From a virus, in the IMG/VR virus record IMGVR_UViG_3300042525_001082, positions 1-57,491 of that record: a stretch of DNA of 57,491 nucleotides. One strand, written 5' to 3'. The notes under the pieces were generated by a model. It did no database searches and was not told where the DNA came from. It saw nothing but the letters and a program-made list of their open reading frames with translations. Below, in pieces: positions 31,354 through 39,099 of this stretch (positions are counted from its first letter, which is position 1; each line of letters starts with the position of its first letter). The position numbers were made by a program, and so were the translations under genes.

Positions 31354-31798
31354 AGCAGCAACACTACGGGAGCAAAAACGGAAGCAGTGGTATCTATCAG
31401 AACCTCATGTTTTTGGGAGATTTACATCTGTTATCAATGGGGTGAAGAAAATTGTTGACGGGGCTACAATCGAAAGCTATTTAGCCGATCCTGAATTATT
31501 CGATTGGATCAAAGAAACGCTACCAAACAGTCAGAAAGGCATCCCTGATAGAGTGCTAGAAGCATCGTTGCTTGGATTAAAGGATGAAATCTTTTTATAT
31601 AAAGACACTCGAATGATGCACTTGCTTTTTAAACCTGAGTGCGATATGCCTATTGCGGGTTTGTCAATATATAGCGGTCGTTTCTGGGTTAATCATAATT
31701 ATCCTAAGCTGTTGGTGAAAAATCCAAACCCCAAGAATGCTACAGCTAGAGACATAGAAAAGGCTGTAACCCTTTGGAAAAAGTCGTTGTGGGACTAG
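31346..31798 (+). CDS. Hypothetical protein (150 aa)
   Basis: It is coupled to the ribbon-helix-helix gene, which suggests a regulator-effector or toxin-antitoxin-like pair. The product begins MGKAATLREQKRKQWYLSEP and has LLGLKDEIFLYKDTRMMHLLF in the middle. No known toxin motif is seen, so the pairing is only a possibility. Confidence 0.55.
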   Translation: MGKAATLREQKRKQWYLSEPHVFGRFTSVINGVKKIVDGATIESYLADPELFDWIKETLPNSQKGIPDRVLEASLLGLKDEIFLYKDTRMMHLLFKPECDMPIAGLSIYSGRFWVNHNYPKLLVKNPNPKNATARDIEKAVTLWKKSLWD

Positions 31799-31915
31799 CC
31801 TACAAAACTTTATGAGCAAATCCGTCTAGTTGTGCTTATAATAGAAAAACGGTCGGGGTGAGAACTTTCTTCTGTTTTCGCCTTGTCGTGTCCCACCAGT
31901 TATAGGAAGATTGAC

Positions 31916-32080
31916 ATGAAAATTCCCAAAGAAAAACCCGTCCTGAGAAGACGGGGGATTCAAAAACACCAAGAGAACGAGTCGAAATCTTTTTTAAAAA
32001 CAGCAAGGACAAAAGCCAATTCATTAAAGTATAACAAAGATATCTTGAAAAAACAAGAGTTTTTGCAAAATATTTTATGA
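31916..32080 (+). CDS. Small basic hypothetical protein (54 aa)
   Basis: AGGAAG lies 6 bases before ATG 31916. The product is very basic (MKIPKEKPVLRRRGIQKHQ) and helical. It sits just ahead of the replication gene and could be a small nucleic-acid-binding protein. Confidence 0.45.
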   Translation: MKIPKEKPVLRRRGIQKHQENESKSFLKTARTKANSLKYNKDILKKQEFLQNIL

Positions 32081-32149
32081 ATTGGCGATCGCACGGTCAA
32101 CTAACTCCTTTTCAAACTTAAACCCCACGATACTAGAGGGATCAACACT

Positions 32150-35100
32150 ATGATTATTCAAAGACATCGAGACGAGTTCCTGGCTTCAGCTATTCATCCC
32201 CATATTATCGACTTAAACTTTGAGTCACTCAAGGGACAGGATGCTCTTGAAGCCGTATTATACGGGGAGATGGAAGCTCTAGGAAAAAAATCACCCCACT
32301 CGCTTCAGTACACCACAACCCCCCTCAAGAGGCTTTTTGAACGCTTCAAGCACCTAGAGGACGGGGGGTGGAGTTTTAGGGGCGTTGATCCTCTCAACTG
32401 TTCCCAATATATGAAATGGGGATGTTTTAAAGCCGATAGACCTCGCTATAGTTTCAGCGACCTATTGAAGATGATTAAATACGAGCATCCGGGGAAAGTG
32501 CCTACACGAGCATTTTTCGTGGTGCCATCCTGGGAGATTGGGGTAAAAATAGCCATCAAAGCGGGTGAGCAGTATATTGAAAGCTACAAGTCCCGATGTC
32601 CGCAAGGGGACTTTGATTGGAGTGAGGGCGATCGCTACTTTTGGGAGTGGGCAATTGAGATCAACTTGCCAATCACGATCACCGAGGGGGCTAAGAAAGC
32701 AGCGTGCTTGATATCGGCGGGATACGCTTGCATCGGATTACCTGGGATTACTGGGGGAGTGCGGACTAGCCGAGAGGACGGTAACGGATTTAAGGAGAAG
32801 TGCGCTCCTTACCTGATTCCTGAGTTAGAGATTTTTGTGACGACAGGGCGACGGGTGAATATTGTTTTTGACCATGAAACAAAAATCAAAACCATTCGCA
32901 ACGTCCAAAGGGAGATAAATAAATTAGGTGAGCTTTTTCAGAAGGACAAACGGGATGTCCGTGTGATCAGTTTTCCTGGGCCAGAGAAGGGAGTTGATGA
33001 TTTTATCATGGCGCATGGAGAAGAAGAATTTGATCTTCTATATAACAAGGCTCCTGATTATCGGATTTATCAATTCAACAGAGGGTGGCAACTAACCAAG
33101 ACTCCGACATTGACCCTAAACGTTCGATATTTGGGAGATTTACCCACTCCTACTACTGGGTCTGTTTTTATCTACTCAGGCATGGGAACAGGGAAAACTA
33201 AACGGCTAGAACCTATCGCCCAGGATGCTATTGCTAGTGGGCGGAGGGTTTTGGTGATTACCCACAGGGTTGAACTTGGGCGGGCAATCTGCAATGCGGT
33301 GGGTGTGCCTTGGGTTGAGGAGTGCAAGGGAAGCGTTGAAGGGAAAACCCTGGGGTATGGTTTGTGCGTAGATAGTTTGCACCCCCTGAGCCAAGCCAGT
33401 TTTGACCCAGAGGCTTGGGAGGGTGCTGCGGTGATCATAGATGAAGTTGAGCAAGTCCTTTGGCATTTGTTCAATAGTTCAACCTGTGCCGAAAAACGGA
33501 CAGCAATCCTTTCAAGTCTGGAAACGTTACTGAAAAGCGTTCTAACAACGGGAGGATTATTAATTGCCCAAGATGCCGACCTTTCAAATTACTCAATTGA
33601 CTACCTTACGGAATTGTCGGGGATTGAAAATCTGGAACCCTACATTGTCGTCAATAAATACAAAGGAAACGGGCGCAAGGTTCATTTCTATAGCCATAAA
33701 GTCGAAGCACTCTATAAAGAGATAGACAAGCAAATTCGTGAAGGCAAGCGAATGATAATCGTGGAGGATAGCCAAAAAGTTAAAGGCAAGTTCTCAGCAA
33801 TCAATATGGAATCACACATCCGCAAGAATCATCCCCACGTCCGTGTTATTCGGATTGACTCGGAGACTGTATCAAATCCAAATCACCCGGCTTTTTGCTG
33901 TGCAAAAAACATTGACACGGTGATTGAATCGGGTCAATATGACGTTGTGATTGCTTCCCCCACAATCGGGACAGGTGTATCTATTGACCTCAAAGGCTAT
34001 TTTCACAGCGTGTTTGGGCTTTTCAAGGGAGCGATCGCCACAAACGATGTCCTCCAGATGATGTCGCGGCTTCGGGACTTGGCGGCTGAATGGCATTTAT
34101 GGTGCGCTCAGTACGGGTGCAGCAAGGTTGGGAATGGGTCATCTGGCGCGCACGTCCTCCTTGAATCTCAAGATCGGGTGACTCGCAAGCATATCGAAAT
34201 CTTAGAGAAATACGACAGGGCAGGATTTGATATCGACACCCAAACCGACACACGGCACACAAGTGCGTGGGCTAAGTATGCGGCACGAATCAACGCAGGG
34301 CAGTGGAAATACCGAGAAACGGTTCTTTACCTATTGAAACAGGAAGGGCATGATGTTTCCAATTCGGATGATTCTCAAATGCGATTTGACGAGGATAGAT
34401 TAGCTTCTGAAGAAGCGATCGCCCGACAAATGGGGGATTTAGAGAAAGCCGACGATATTCAATACGAACGGGGACGGATTGAAGTCATCACGGACGAGCT
34501 TGACAGTAAGATTCAGGTAATCAAAGCCGAGGCGGAGGAGATTCGCACCCAGAATCGGGTGGCGAACGCCGAGGTAATCACGAACGCGGAGGATATTTCG
34601 TTCTCTAAATACGAGAAGCTGCAAGACAAGAAAGCTAAAACCCCAGAAGAACTGGCGGAGCAGCAAAAATACTACCTGAAGGACACATATAAAATAGATG
34701 TCACGCCAGAGCTTGTCTTAAAGGACGAGGACGGTTGGCTAAAACAGCTACGATTGCACTATTTCTATATGAATCCTGAGCAAGTTCATGATCGGGATGC
34801 CAATCACATCAAAAATGCGGTACAAAACGGGGATGGGCAAGTCCACCTGCCGGACATCAAACTTTATAGTGCCTGTGTTGAAATTCTCAAGTTGATGGAA
34901 CTGGATCGATTCCTGAACGGAGAGGAATTTACTAATGAATCCGAATTGATCCAAAAACTAGGCAAAATCTTCAAGGAACAGGGGCGAGAGATTCGGGAAT
35001 ATTTTAAGGTAGGGCCGACAGGCTTGACCCCGATTGCTCAGATCAACCGATTTTTCAAAGATACTATTGGACTAAGAATGTCTGGGCGGCAAATCCGTGA

Positions 35101-35722
35101 CGAGGAAGGGAATAGAACAAGAGCTTATTCCTTCAAAGGCTTTGAGGATGGACGTTCTGTGGTTTTTGAAGCCTGGGATAAAAATGTAGCCCAATATACC
35201 AATAACGAGATAATGGCTGTCACACCAAAACATAATAGAAGATTAATACAAAACACTGACACCACTAATAAAATTCAGTGTGATCAAATTCAGTGTGATC
35301 ATGGAGAAGAAGGAACACCCTTTCCAGTAGATATAAAGCGGGGGGAAGAAGCCCAGCAAGTAGCGATTTCATTGACCGAGCCAGAAGAAGCTCAAAACAC
35401 TCCCAAAGATTGGCAAAATCAGGGGAGTGCGGTGGGTTCCGGTACTTTGGTAGAGGCGGTGTCGAATAGTTGGAAGGGTGTTGTGCGGCTGGTTAAGTCG
35501 GTCTTCCCTGAATGTTGGGTAGCTAAGTATGAAGTCAGCTTCCTAAAACGAAACCTCTTGCTAGAAACAGCAGGGAAGGCATTTACAATCGACTCACCCG
35601 CCGCACAATGGGTTCATAACGCATTAGACCCCGATGGTGGTGCATGGGCTTTCCAGGGCTACATAGAGGGCAGTACGCAGATGTACACAATCCCTCTGGG
35701 ATGCCTGGATTTCAATCCATAA
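32150..35722 (+). CDS. CyRepA1-like plasmid replication protein (DUF3854 plus helicase-like part, 1190 aa)
   Basis: The N-terminal third holds a DUF3854/Toprim-like part: ITITEGAKKAACLISAGYAC near residues 174-193 and a VFDHETK acidic strand. A superfamily-2-like helicase follows: YSGMGTGKTK near 341-350 (Walker A), AAVIIDEVEQ near 427-436 (Walker B), ASPTIGTGVSIDL near 602-614, and MMSRLRD near 637. This order matches the cyanobacterial plasmid initiator CyRepA1. A long helical middle and a variable tail follow. The stop codon lies inside the first CRISPR repeat, and two tandem copies of ATTCAGTGTGATC are inside the gene near 35275. It is the best evidence that the element replicates as a plasmid. 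Confidence 0.8.
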   Translation: MIIQRHRDEFLASAIHPHIIDLNFESLKGQDALEAVLYGEMEALGKKSPHSLQYTTTPLKRLFERFKHLEDGGWSFRGVDPLNCSQYMKWGCFKADRPRYSFSDLLKMIKYEHPGKVPTRAFFVVPSWEIGVKIAIKAGEQYIESYKSRCPQGDFDWSEGDRYFWEWAIEINLPITITEGAKKAACLISAGYACIGLPGITGGVRTSREDGNGFKEKCAPYLIPELEIFVTTGRRVNIVFDHETKIKTIRNVQREINKLGELFQKDKRDVRVISFPGPEKGVDDFIMAHGEEEFDLLYNKAPDYRIYQFNRGWQLTKTPTLTLNVRYLGDLPTPTTGSVFIYSGMGTGKTKRLEPIAQDAIASGRRVLVITHRVELGRAICNAVGVPWVEECKGSVEGKTLGYGLCVDSLHPLSQASFDPEAWEGAAVIIDEVEQVLWHLFNSSTCAEKRTAILSSLETLLKSVLTTGGLLIAQDADLSNYSIDYLTELSGIENLEPYIVVNKYKGNGRKVHFYSHKVEALYKEIDKQIREGKRMIIVEDSQKVKGKFSAINMESHIRKNHPHVRVIRIDSETVSNPNHPAFCCAKNIDTVIESGQYDVVIASPTIGTGVSIDLKGYFHSVFGLFKGAIATNDVLQMMSRLRDLAAEWHLWCAQYGCSKVGNGSSGAHVLLESQDRVTRKHIEILEKYDRAGFDIDTQTDTRHTSAWAKYAARINAGQWKYRETVLYLLKQEGHDVSNSDDSQMRFDEDRLASEEAIARQMGDLEKADDIQYERGRIEVITDELDSKIQVIKAEAEEIRTQNRVANAEVITNAEDISFSKYEKLQDKKAKTPEELAEQQKYYLKDTYKIDVTPELVLKDEDGWLKQLRLHYFYMNPEQVHDRDANHIKNAVQNGDGQVHLPDIKLYSACVEILKLMELDRFLNGEEFTNESELIQKLGKIFKEQGREIREYFKVGPTGLTPIAQINRFFKDTIGLRMSGRQIRDEEGNRTRAYSFKGFEDGRSVVFEAWDKNVAQYTNNEIMAVTPKHNRRLIQNTDTTNKIQCDQIQCDHGEEGTPFPVDIKRGEEAQQVAISLTEPEEAQNTPKDWQNQGSAVGSGTLVEAVSNSWKGVVRLVKSVFPECWVAKYEVSFLKRNLLLETAGKAFTIDSPAAQWVHNALDPDGGAWAFQGYIEGSTQMYTIPLGCLDFNP
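35274..35304 (+). repeat. Tandem AAATTCAGTGTGATC motif inside the replication gene
   Basis: Two adjacent 15-bp copies code IQCDQIQCD. The core ATTCAGTGTGA is the reverse complement of the iterated motif before tmk (11792-11851). Replication proteins often have their iterons within or near their gene, so this may be an origin or autoregulation site. Confidence 0.5.
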
Positions 35723-36188
35723 AATAGGCAATCGTCTATTGCGGGGTAGCTTGTTCAGAGGGATTGATCGCACTCTATTCGTTTCAATCCATAAAATAGG
35801 CAATCGTCTATTGCGGATAAAATCGCATATCAAAACCCTCCCAAACATTGCATGTTTCAATCCATAAAATAGGCAATCGTCTATTGCGGGAGCAACCGCG
35901 CCATTGCACTGTTTTTGTGAACTATGTTTCAATCCATAAAATAGGCAATCGTCTATTGCGGGAACGATGGGGAAAACTTCGGCGGGTAATTGCTAACCAA
36001 AGTTTCAATCCATAAAATAGGCAATCGTCTATTGCGGGCCCAAGCTCAAATTCTTGGGGGGTATATTGACTATCAGAGGTTTCAATCCATAAAATAGGCA
36101 ATCGTCTATTGCGGGTTCTAGCTCCCCTAGATTAACTGTAGTCAGGTTTTCCGTTTCAATCCATAAAATAGGCAATCGTCTATTGCGG
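35709..36188 (-). CRISPR. CRISPR array, seven 36-nt repeats and six spacers
   Basis: Repeats start at 35709, 35781, 35854, 35926, 36002, 36079 and 36153. On the plus strand the unit starts GTTTCAATCC and ends CTATTGCGG; it is otherwise identical except that the first base of the copy at 35709 is A. Six of seven copies are followed by a G. Spacers are 36, 37, 36, 40, 41 and 38 nt and all differ. I favour minus-strand transcription: the repeat then ends ATTGAAAC, the degenerate copy lies at the far end, and the array follows cas12 in the same direction. Pairing of GCAAT/ATTGC near the end of the unit would also allow plus-strand reading. Confidence 0.95.
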
Positions 36189-36204
36189 GAGCTTAATCCG
36201 CAAT
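36182..36204. repeat. Inverted repeat formed by the last repeat and the cas12 gap
   Basis: ATTGCGG at the end of the seventh repeat pairs with CCGCAAT at 36198-36204, giving a 7-bp stem over 9 bases. It sits in the 20-nt gap before the cas12 stop and may guide processing or mark the leader end of the array. Confidence 0.5.
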
Positions 36205-36208
36205 TGTT

Positions 36209-37885
36209 TCAGGCGTTTCTATCGAAATCACCTAAGCTCATTTGATTTATTATAGCATGAGTTTTGGTGGTTTCGGCAACTAAAAAATCGTGAACCCCGT
36301 TTTTAAACAAATTATCTGGAATCGTTATGGTGTCTGACTTTTTGGTTTTTTTCTTGGTTGCCTTTTTAGAAGAGCTAGGGGTTGCCGAATTTTTATTAAT
36401 CAGGAATTTATACCAGAAATTATCGGACAATTCCACACCTTGATTGATTGCCATTTGAGCTAAACCTTTTAACTTAATGTTCTGTCCTGAGTTGACATCA
36501 CGAGCAACGGTATAACCACAATTAGAGCATTTGTGAGTGCGTTGAGATAGCTTTTTCTTCTCTTGATGTCCACACTTCGCACAACATAAAGTAGTTCCCC
36601 AATTATCAACCCGAATCACTAATTTTCCGTGTTCCTTTGCTTTGGTTTCTAATAAATCAATAGCTTGACCAATAGCTACATCACTCCCTGTTCTGTTACT
36701 TCCTCGTTTGCGTTTTTGACTATTTTTATCGTAGATAACTGTACCATTTTCGGCAACCACTGGATTTCCTTCTGTGTCTAATTTTGCCTTGGCTTTAGCT
36801 TTTCGGTAGACGTTGGCGGGTTTGTAATCCTCAACAAAAATCACGTCAAACCAATTGATTAAATTGGTAGAATGCCAGTGATTGAATGATCGGCGGTGAC
36901 GGGCGATTTTCTCATGAAGTTTAGCAATTTTATTATTGAGTTTCTCCCAATTCTTAGTTTTCCCCTCGTTCATTCGATACTTGCGAGATAATTGTTGCTG
37001 CATTTTCCTTAGACGTTTTAGCGATCGCTTTAAAGGTTGTGCAGCCTCAATAGTATGACCATTATCCAATGCCATAACAAACTGATGTCCGGGGTCAATT
37101 CCACAACATAACCCTGTCTTCTTGGCTTGTTTGACAGGGACGGACGCAGTTAATTGTATATACCACCCCGACGCTTTTTTGCAAATTTTCATCGGGTTAA
37201 AATCGCAACCATACCACCGTTTATCAAATCCAATTACTTCGATATAACCCAATTTTGGAATATTGATCTTACTGTCCTTAACGCCTAGATCCTTAGCGTT
37301 GTAATGGATTAAAGTCATTACCTTATCTTTAGCTGTTTTGAAACGTGGACGACTGTGGCGACCCGCTAAAAATCCCTCCCAAGCCTTTGATAGTTCATGC
37401 GCTACACCTTGAATAAATTTTGCCGGGCAATCGGTGAAATTAACTTTTCGCTCCTCACCTCTAACTAAATAAGTCACAATCCGATCCTTGTGGTGCTGAT
37501 GTCCAAATACCTTTAGAAACCCGTATAGTACCGACTTTTTAGAATCCAGTGAGTCAATAATAGGACTATTTTCATCAATGGCGACAGGATGGATTAACCC
37601 CTTTTTCTTCTCGACTCGCTCAATCCCCATCTTCCAATCTGGGATCTCAATTCGTACCCATTGCTTGAGCTTGCGGTCGTATCGTTGCAGGGGAGTTGCA
37701 GGGACGTTAGACTTTGACAGTTTATCGTAAGGGTTCCACTCGTTAAATTCCTCTATCAGTCCTAACGAGCGATTCCAAACCCACTTACAAACTAGCATCC
37801 AATCTTCTAGGGTTCGCTCTTGTTCTGAAGATAAAATGAGTTTAAACTCCTTTGTTCGCACATTTTCGCTAAAATTAGAAGACAT
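36209..37885 (-). CDS. cas12: TnpB-like Cas12 effector nuclease (type V, V-U2-like, 558 aa)
   Basis: The C-terminal half is a RuvC nuclease: CGIDPGHQF (Asp264), FVEDYKP (Glu352), and ARDVNSGQNI (Asp463). A zinc site, Cys435/Cys438 and Cys453/Cys456, lies between the last two. N-terminal features follow the TnpB/Cas12 plan: EQERTLEDWMLVCKWVWNRS helix, then HSRPRFKTAKDK near 177-187 and a basic linker. Intact D/E/D residues argue against Cas12k, which lacks them. It is longer than usual TnpB (about 400 aa). It lies beside a CRISPR array and a predicted tracrRNA. I place it near the V-U2 group known from cyanobacteria, on recall and not on alignment. A transposon TnpB is the less likely choice. 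Confidence 0.8.
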   Translation of the reverse strand: MSSNFSENVRTKEFKLILSSEQERTLEDWMLVCKWVWNRSLGLIEEFNEWNPYDKLSKSNVPATPLQRYDRKLKQWVRIEIPDWKMGIERVEKKKGLIHPVAIDENSPIIDSLDSKKSVLYGFLKVFGHQHHKDRIVTYLVRGEERKVNFTDCPAKFIQGVAHELSKAWEGFLAGRHSRPRFKTAKDKVMTLIHYNAKDLGVKDSKINIPKLGYIEVIGFDKRWYGCDFNPMKICKKASGWYIQLTASVPVKQAKKTGLCCGIDPGHQFVMALDNGHTIEAAQPLKRSLKRLRKMQQQLSRKYRMNEGKTKNWEKLNNKIAKLHEKIARHRRSFNHWHSTNLINWFDVIFVEDYKPANVYRKAKAKAKLDTEGNPVVAENGTVIYDKNSQKRKRGSNRTGSDVAIGQAIDLLETKAKEHGKLVIRVDNWGTTLCCAKCGHQEKKKLSQRTHKCSNCGYTVARDVNSGQNIKLKGLAQMAINQGVELSDNFWYKFLINKNSATPSSSKKATKKKTKKSDTITIPDNLFKNGVHDFLVAETTKTHAIINQMSLGDFDRNA

Positions 37886-37913
37886 ACCTATTTAAGAAAT
37901 TGAAATGTATATA

Positions 37914-37942
37914 TTGACATTTCCATTATATACAACTATAAT
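37914..37942 (+). promoter_or_regulatory. Perfect sigma-70 promoter of the predicted tracrRNA
   Basis: TTGACA (37914-37919) and TATAAT (37937-37942) match consensus at all twelve positions and are exactly 17 bases apart. The likely start is near 37949. It is divergent from cas12, whose ATG is at 37885. Confidence 0.85.
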
Positions 37943-37944
37943 GG
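37923..37944. promoter_or_regulatory. Operator-like palindrome on the tracrRNA promoter
   Basis: CCATTATA and TATAATGG form a perfect 8-bp inverted repeat with 6 bases between. The right arm contains the -10 box of the tracrRNA promoter, and the left arm holds a TATAAT on the opposite strand toward cas12. It could be bound by a repressor that couples both. Confidence 0.55.
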
Positions 37945-37948
37945 AATC

Positions 37949-38097
37949 ACCGACGTTTAGATCGGCAAGCCAAAAGCTGCCCTTGGAGCCGAAAGGATTA
38001 ACGATTAGGCGATGAAGAGGGAATATTCTCTAACCAGATATGGTTAGCAATTTTAAAAATAGGTAATCAACTTAAAAAGGGGCTCCGGCCCCTTTTT
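37949..38097 (+). ncRNA. Predicted tracrRNA of the Cas12 system (about 150 nt)
   Basis: The RNA begins about 7 bases after the TATAAT. Hairpins follow in order: CCGA/UCGG; GC-AGC/GCU-GC; CCUU/AAGG; and a 7-bp CUAACCA/UGGUUAG stem with a GAUA loop (38030-38047). The segment AAAATAGGTAATC at 38056-38068 pairs with the minus-strand repeat over 13 positions, 12 Watson-Crick and one G-U. A second weak pairing is GTTTAGATC (37955-37963) with the repeat end. The RNA ends at AAAAAGGGGC-UCCG-GCCCCUUUUU, a UNCG-loop terminator. No open frame fits the region. Confidence 0.78.
38074..38097 (+). terminator. UNCG-loop terminator of the tracrRNA
   Basis: AAAAAGGGGC (38074-38083) pairs with GCCCCTTTTT (38088-38097) around a TCCG loop, closed by C-G as in the very stable UNCG family, and ends in a T run. 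Confidence 0.9.
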
Positions 38098-38170
38098 AGT
38101 GGACTCCATCTATTGTCCTGATATTGTCCTGCCCACAAAATCAGAATCAAAAAGGACATCGCAACACCTC

Positions 38171-38255
38171 AAAAAATATTTTCAGAAAACGCTTGACATA
38201 TTCTGGATATCTGTACTATATTAATTGTAAGGATAAAACACAAGCAAAGGACAAA
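38171..38255 (+). repeat. Copy 1 of an 85-bp exact direct repeat with promoter
   Basis: It is identical base for base to 39098-39182. It holds TTGACA (38193-38198) and TATATT (38217-38222) at 18-base spacing and ends in a GGACAAA stretch before the start codon of the next gene. Confidence 0.95.
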
Positions 38256-38260
38256 ACGAC

Positions 38261-38803
38261 ATGGCTATTCAATCACTGACAAAAAGATACTTACAACTAA
38301 AATCTTTAATGTCCAAGTTCAAAAGCGTCAAGTCACTAATTAGAAAGTGGGCTTTTGAGTTAACTCAGTTAGAAGGGAAAATCGAAGATTTCTACAAAGG
38401 AATAACAACCAAGCCCGTCAAACAAGTCGAGAAAGTTGCAGAAACAATCACAATAAATGTTGGCTCACAAGTATTGAAATTCCCCGTAAAAAATGAGGGT
38501 GATAGCGAAAAATTCAAAATAACAATCAAAAGTATTCAAAAATTAATTGCTAACGCCACAGCTAAGTGGAGCAGTGAATGGGGTGACGAATGGGCGTTTG
38601 ATGGTCGCGTATCTTACGGGGTTATGATGGGTTTACAAGAGATGATGAAAGTTTATAAAAACACATCTGGCAACGGCGGACTAAAGTTAGAAGATATGTC
38701 TCATACATACATGATTAATTGGCGGTTTCATGGAAACTTTGTTGGTCAAGCTAATATGGTCTCATTAAGTTGCAGTATCCTGATTAACAATCGCAAACCC
38801 TAG
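38261..38803 (+). CDS. Hypothetical protein (180 aa), paralogue of 14311-14823
   Basis: The N-terminal 45 residues share SLIRKWAFELTQLEG with the protein at 14311. The C-terminal part has DEWAFDGRVSYGVMMGL and is soluble. It is driven by the duplicated promoter block and ended by a GTCACC/GGTGAC hairpin (38815-38837). Function is unknown. Confidence 0.6.
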   Translation: MAIQSLTKRYLQLKSLMSKFKSVKSLIRKWAFELTQLEGKIEDFYKGITTKPVKQVEKVAETITINVGSQVLKFPVKNEGDSEKFKITIKSIQKLIANATAKWSSEWGDEWAFDGRVSYGVMMGLQEMMKVYKNTSGNGGLKLEDMSHTYMINWRFHGNFVGQANMVSLSCSILINNRKP

Positions 38804-38814
38804 CCAATAAACAA

Positions 38815-38837
38815 GTCACCGGATTTGATCTGGTGAC
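38815..38837 (+). terminator. Hairpin after the 180-aa gene
   Basis: GTCACC and GGTGAC flank an ATTTGATC loop with extra GAT/ATC pairing. The same flanking sequence (AGCCAATAAACAAG) and hairpin recur at 39886-39918. Confidence 0.6.
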
Positions 38838-38868
38838 TGTAAGAATAAAACACAACCCTATTATAACC

Positions 38869-39099
38869 ATGCAATGCCCATCCTGCAACACCGCAATGTG
38901 GCTAGACGGATTTAAGAGAGGTCGTCAAGCCTACAAATGCCCTGAATGCCACAAACAGCTAACAGATCCCGCACAACAGGGAAAAGCAGGGCGACCCAGT
39001 GGCACATCAAAAGGTCGGACTTGCACCCTCTGTGACAAACCCCATTACGCCGGGGGATTGTGTCAAATGCACTACAGGAGGGAGAAACGGAAGAAATAA
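38869..39099 (+). CDS. Double zinc-ribbon protein (76 aa)
   Basis: I chose ATG 38869 (MQCPSCNTAMWLDGFKRGRQ). It has a CPSC/CPEC zinc ribbon with AYKCPECHKQ and then a second site (CTLC...GGLCQMHY). The same two-part layout is seen in the protein at 43288, so both belong to a small family carried by this element. Its stop touches the second 85-bp repeat. Probably nucleic-acid binding. Confidence 0.65.
   Translation: MQCPSCNTAMWLDGFKRGRQAYKCPECHKQLTDPAQQGKAGRPSGTSKGRTCTLCDKPHYAGGLCQMHYRREKRKK

Noticed and set aside
35624-35932. A 102-residue minus-strand frame over the CRISPR array
   Set aside because: It translates the repeats (recurring RRLPILWIE), so it is an artefact of the array.
35745-36152. 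Self-targeting spacers within this window
   Set aside because: I saw no matching stretch by eye for any of the six spacers, but this was not an exhaustive search.
36209-37885. The RuvC protein as a Cas12k (V-K) effector of a CRISPR-transposon
   Set aside because: All three RuvC acids are present and no tnsB, tnsC or tniQ gene is found near it.
36209-37885. The RuvC protein as a plain transposon TnpB
   Set aside because: It is clearly longer than usual TnpB, lies 20 nt from a CRISPR array and has a repeat-pairing RNA beside it. The option is not fully excluded without alignment.
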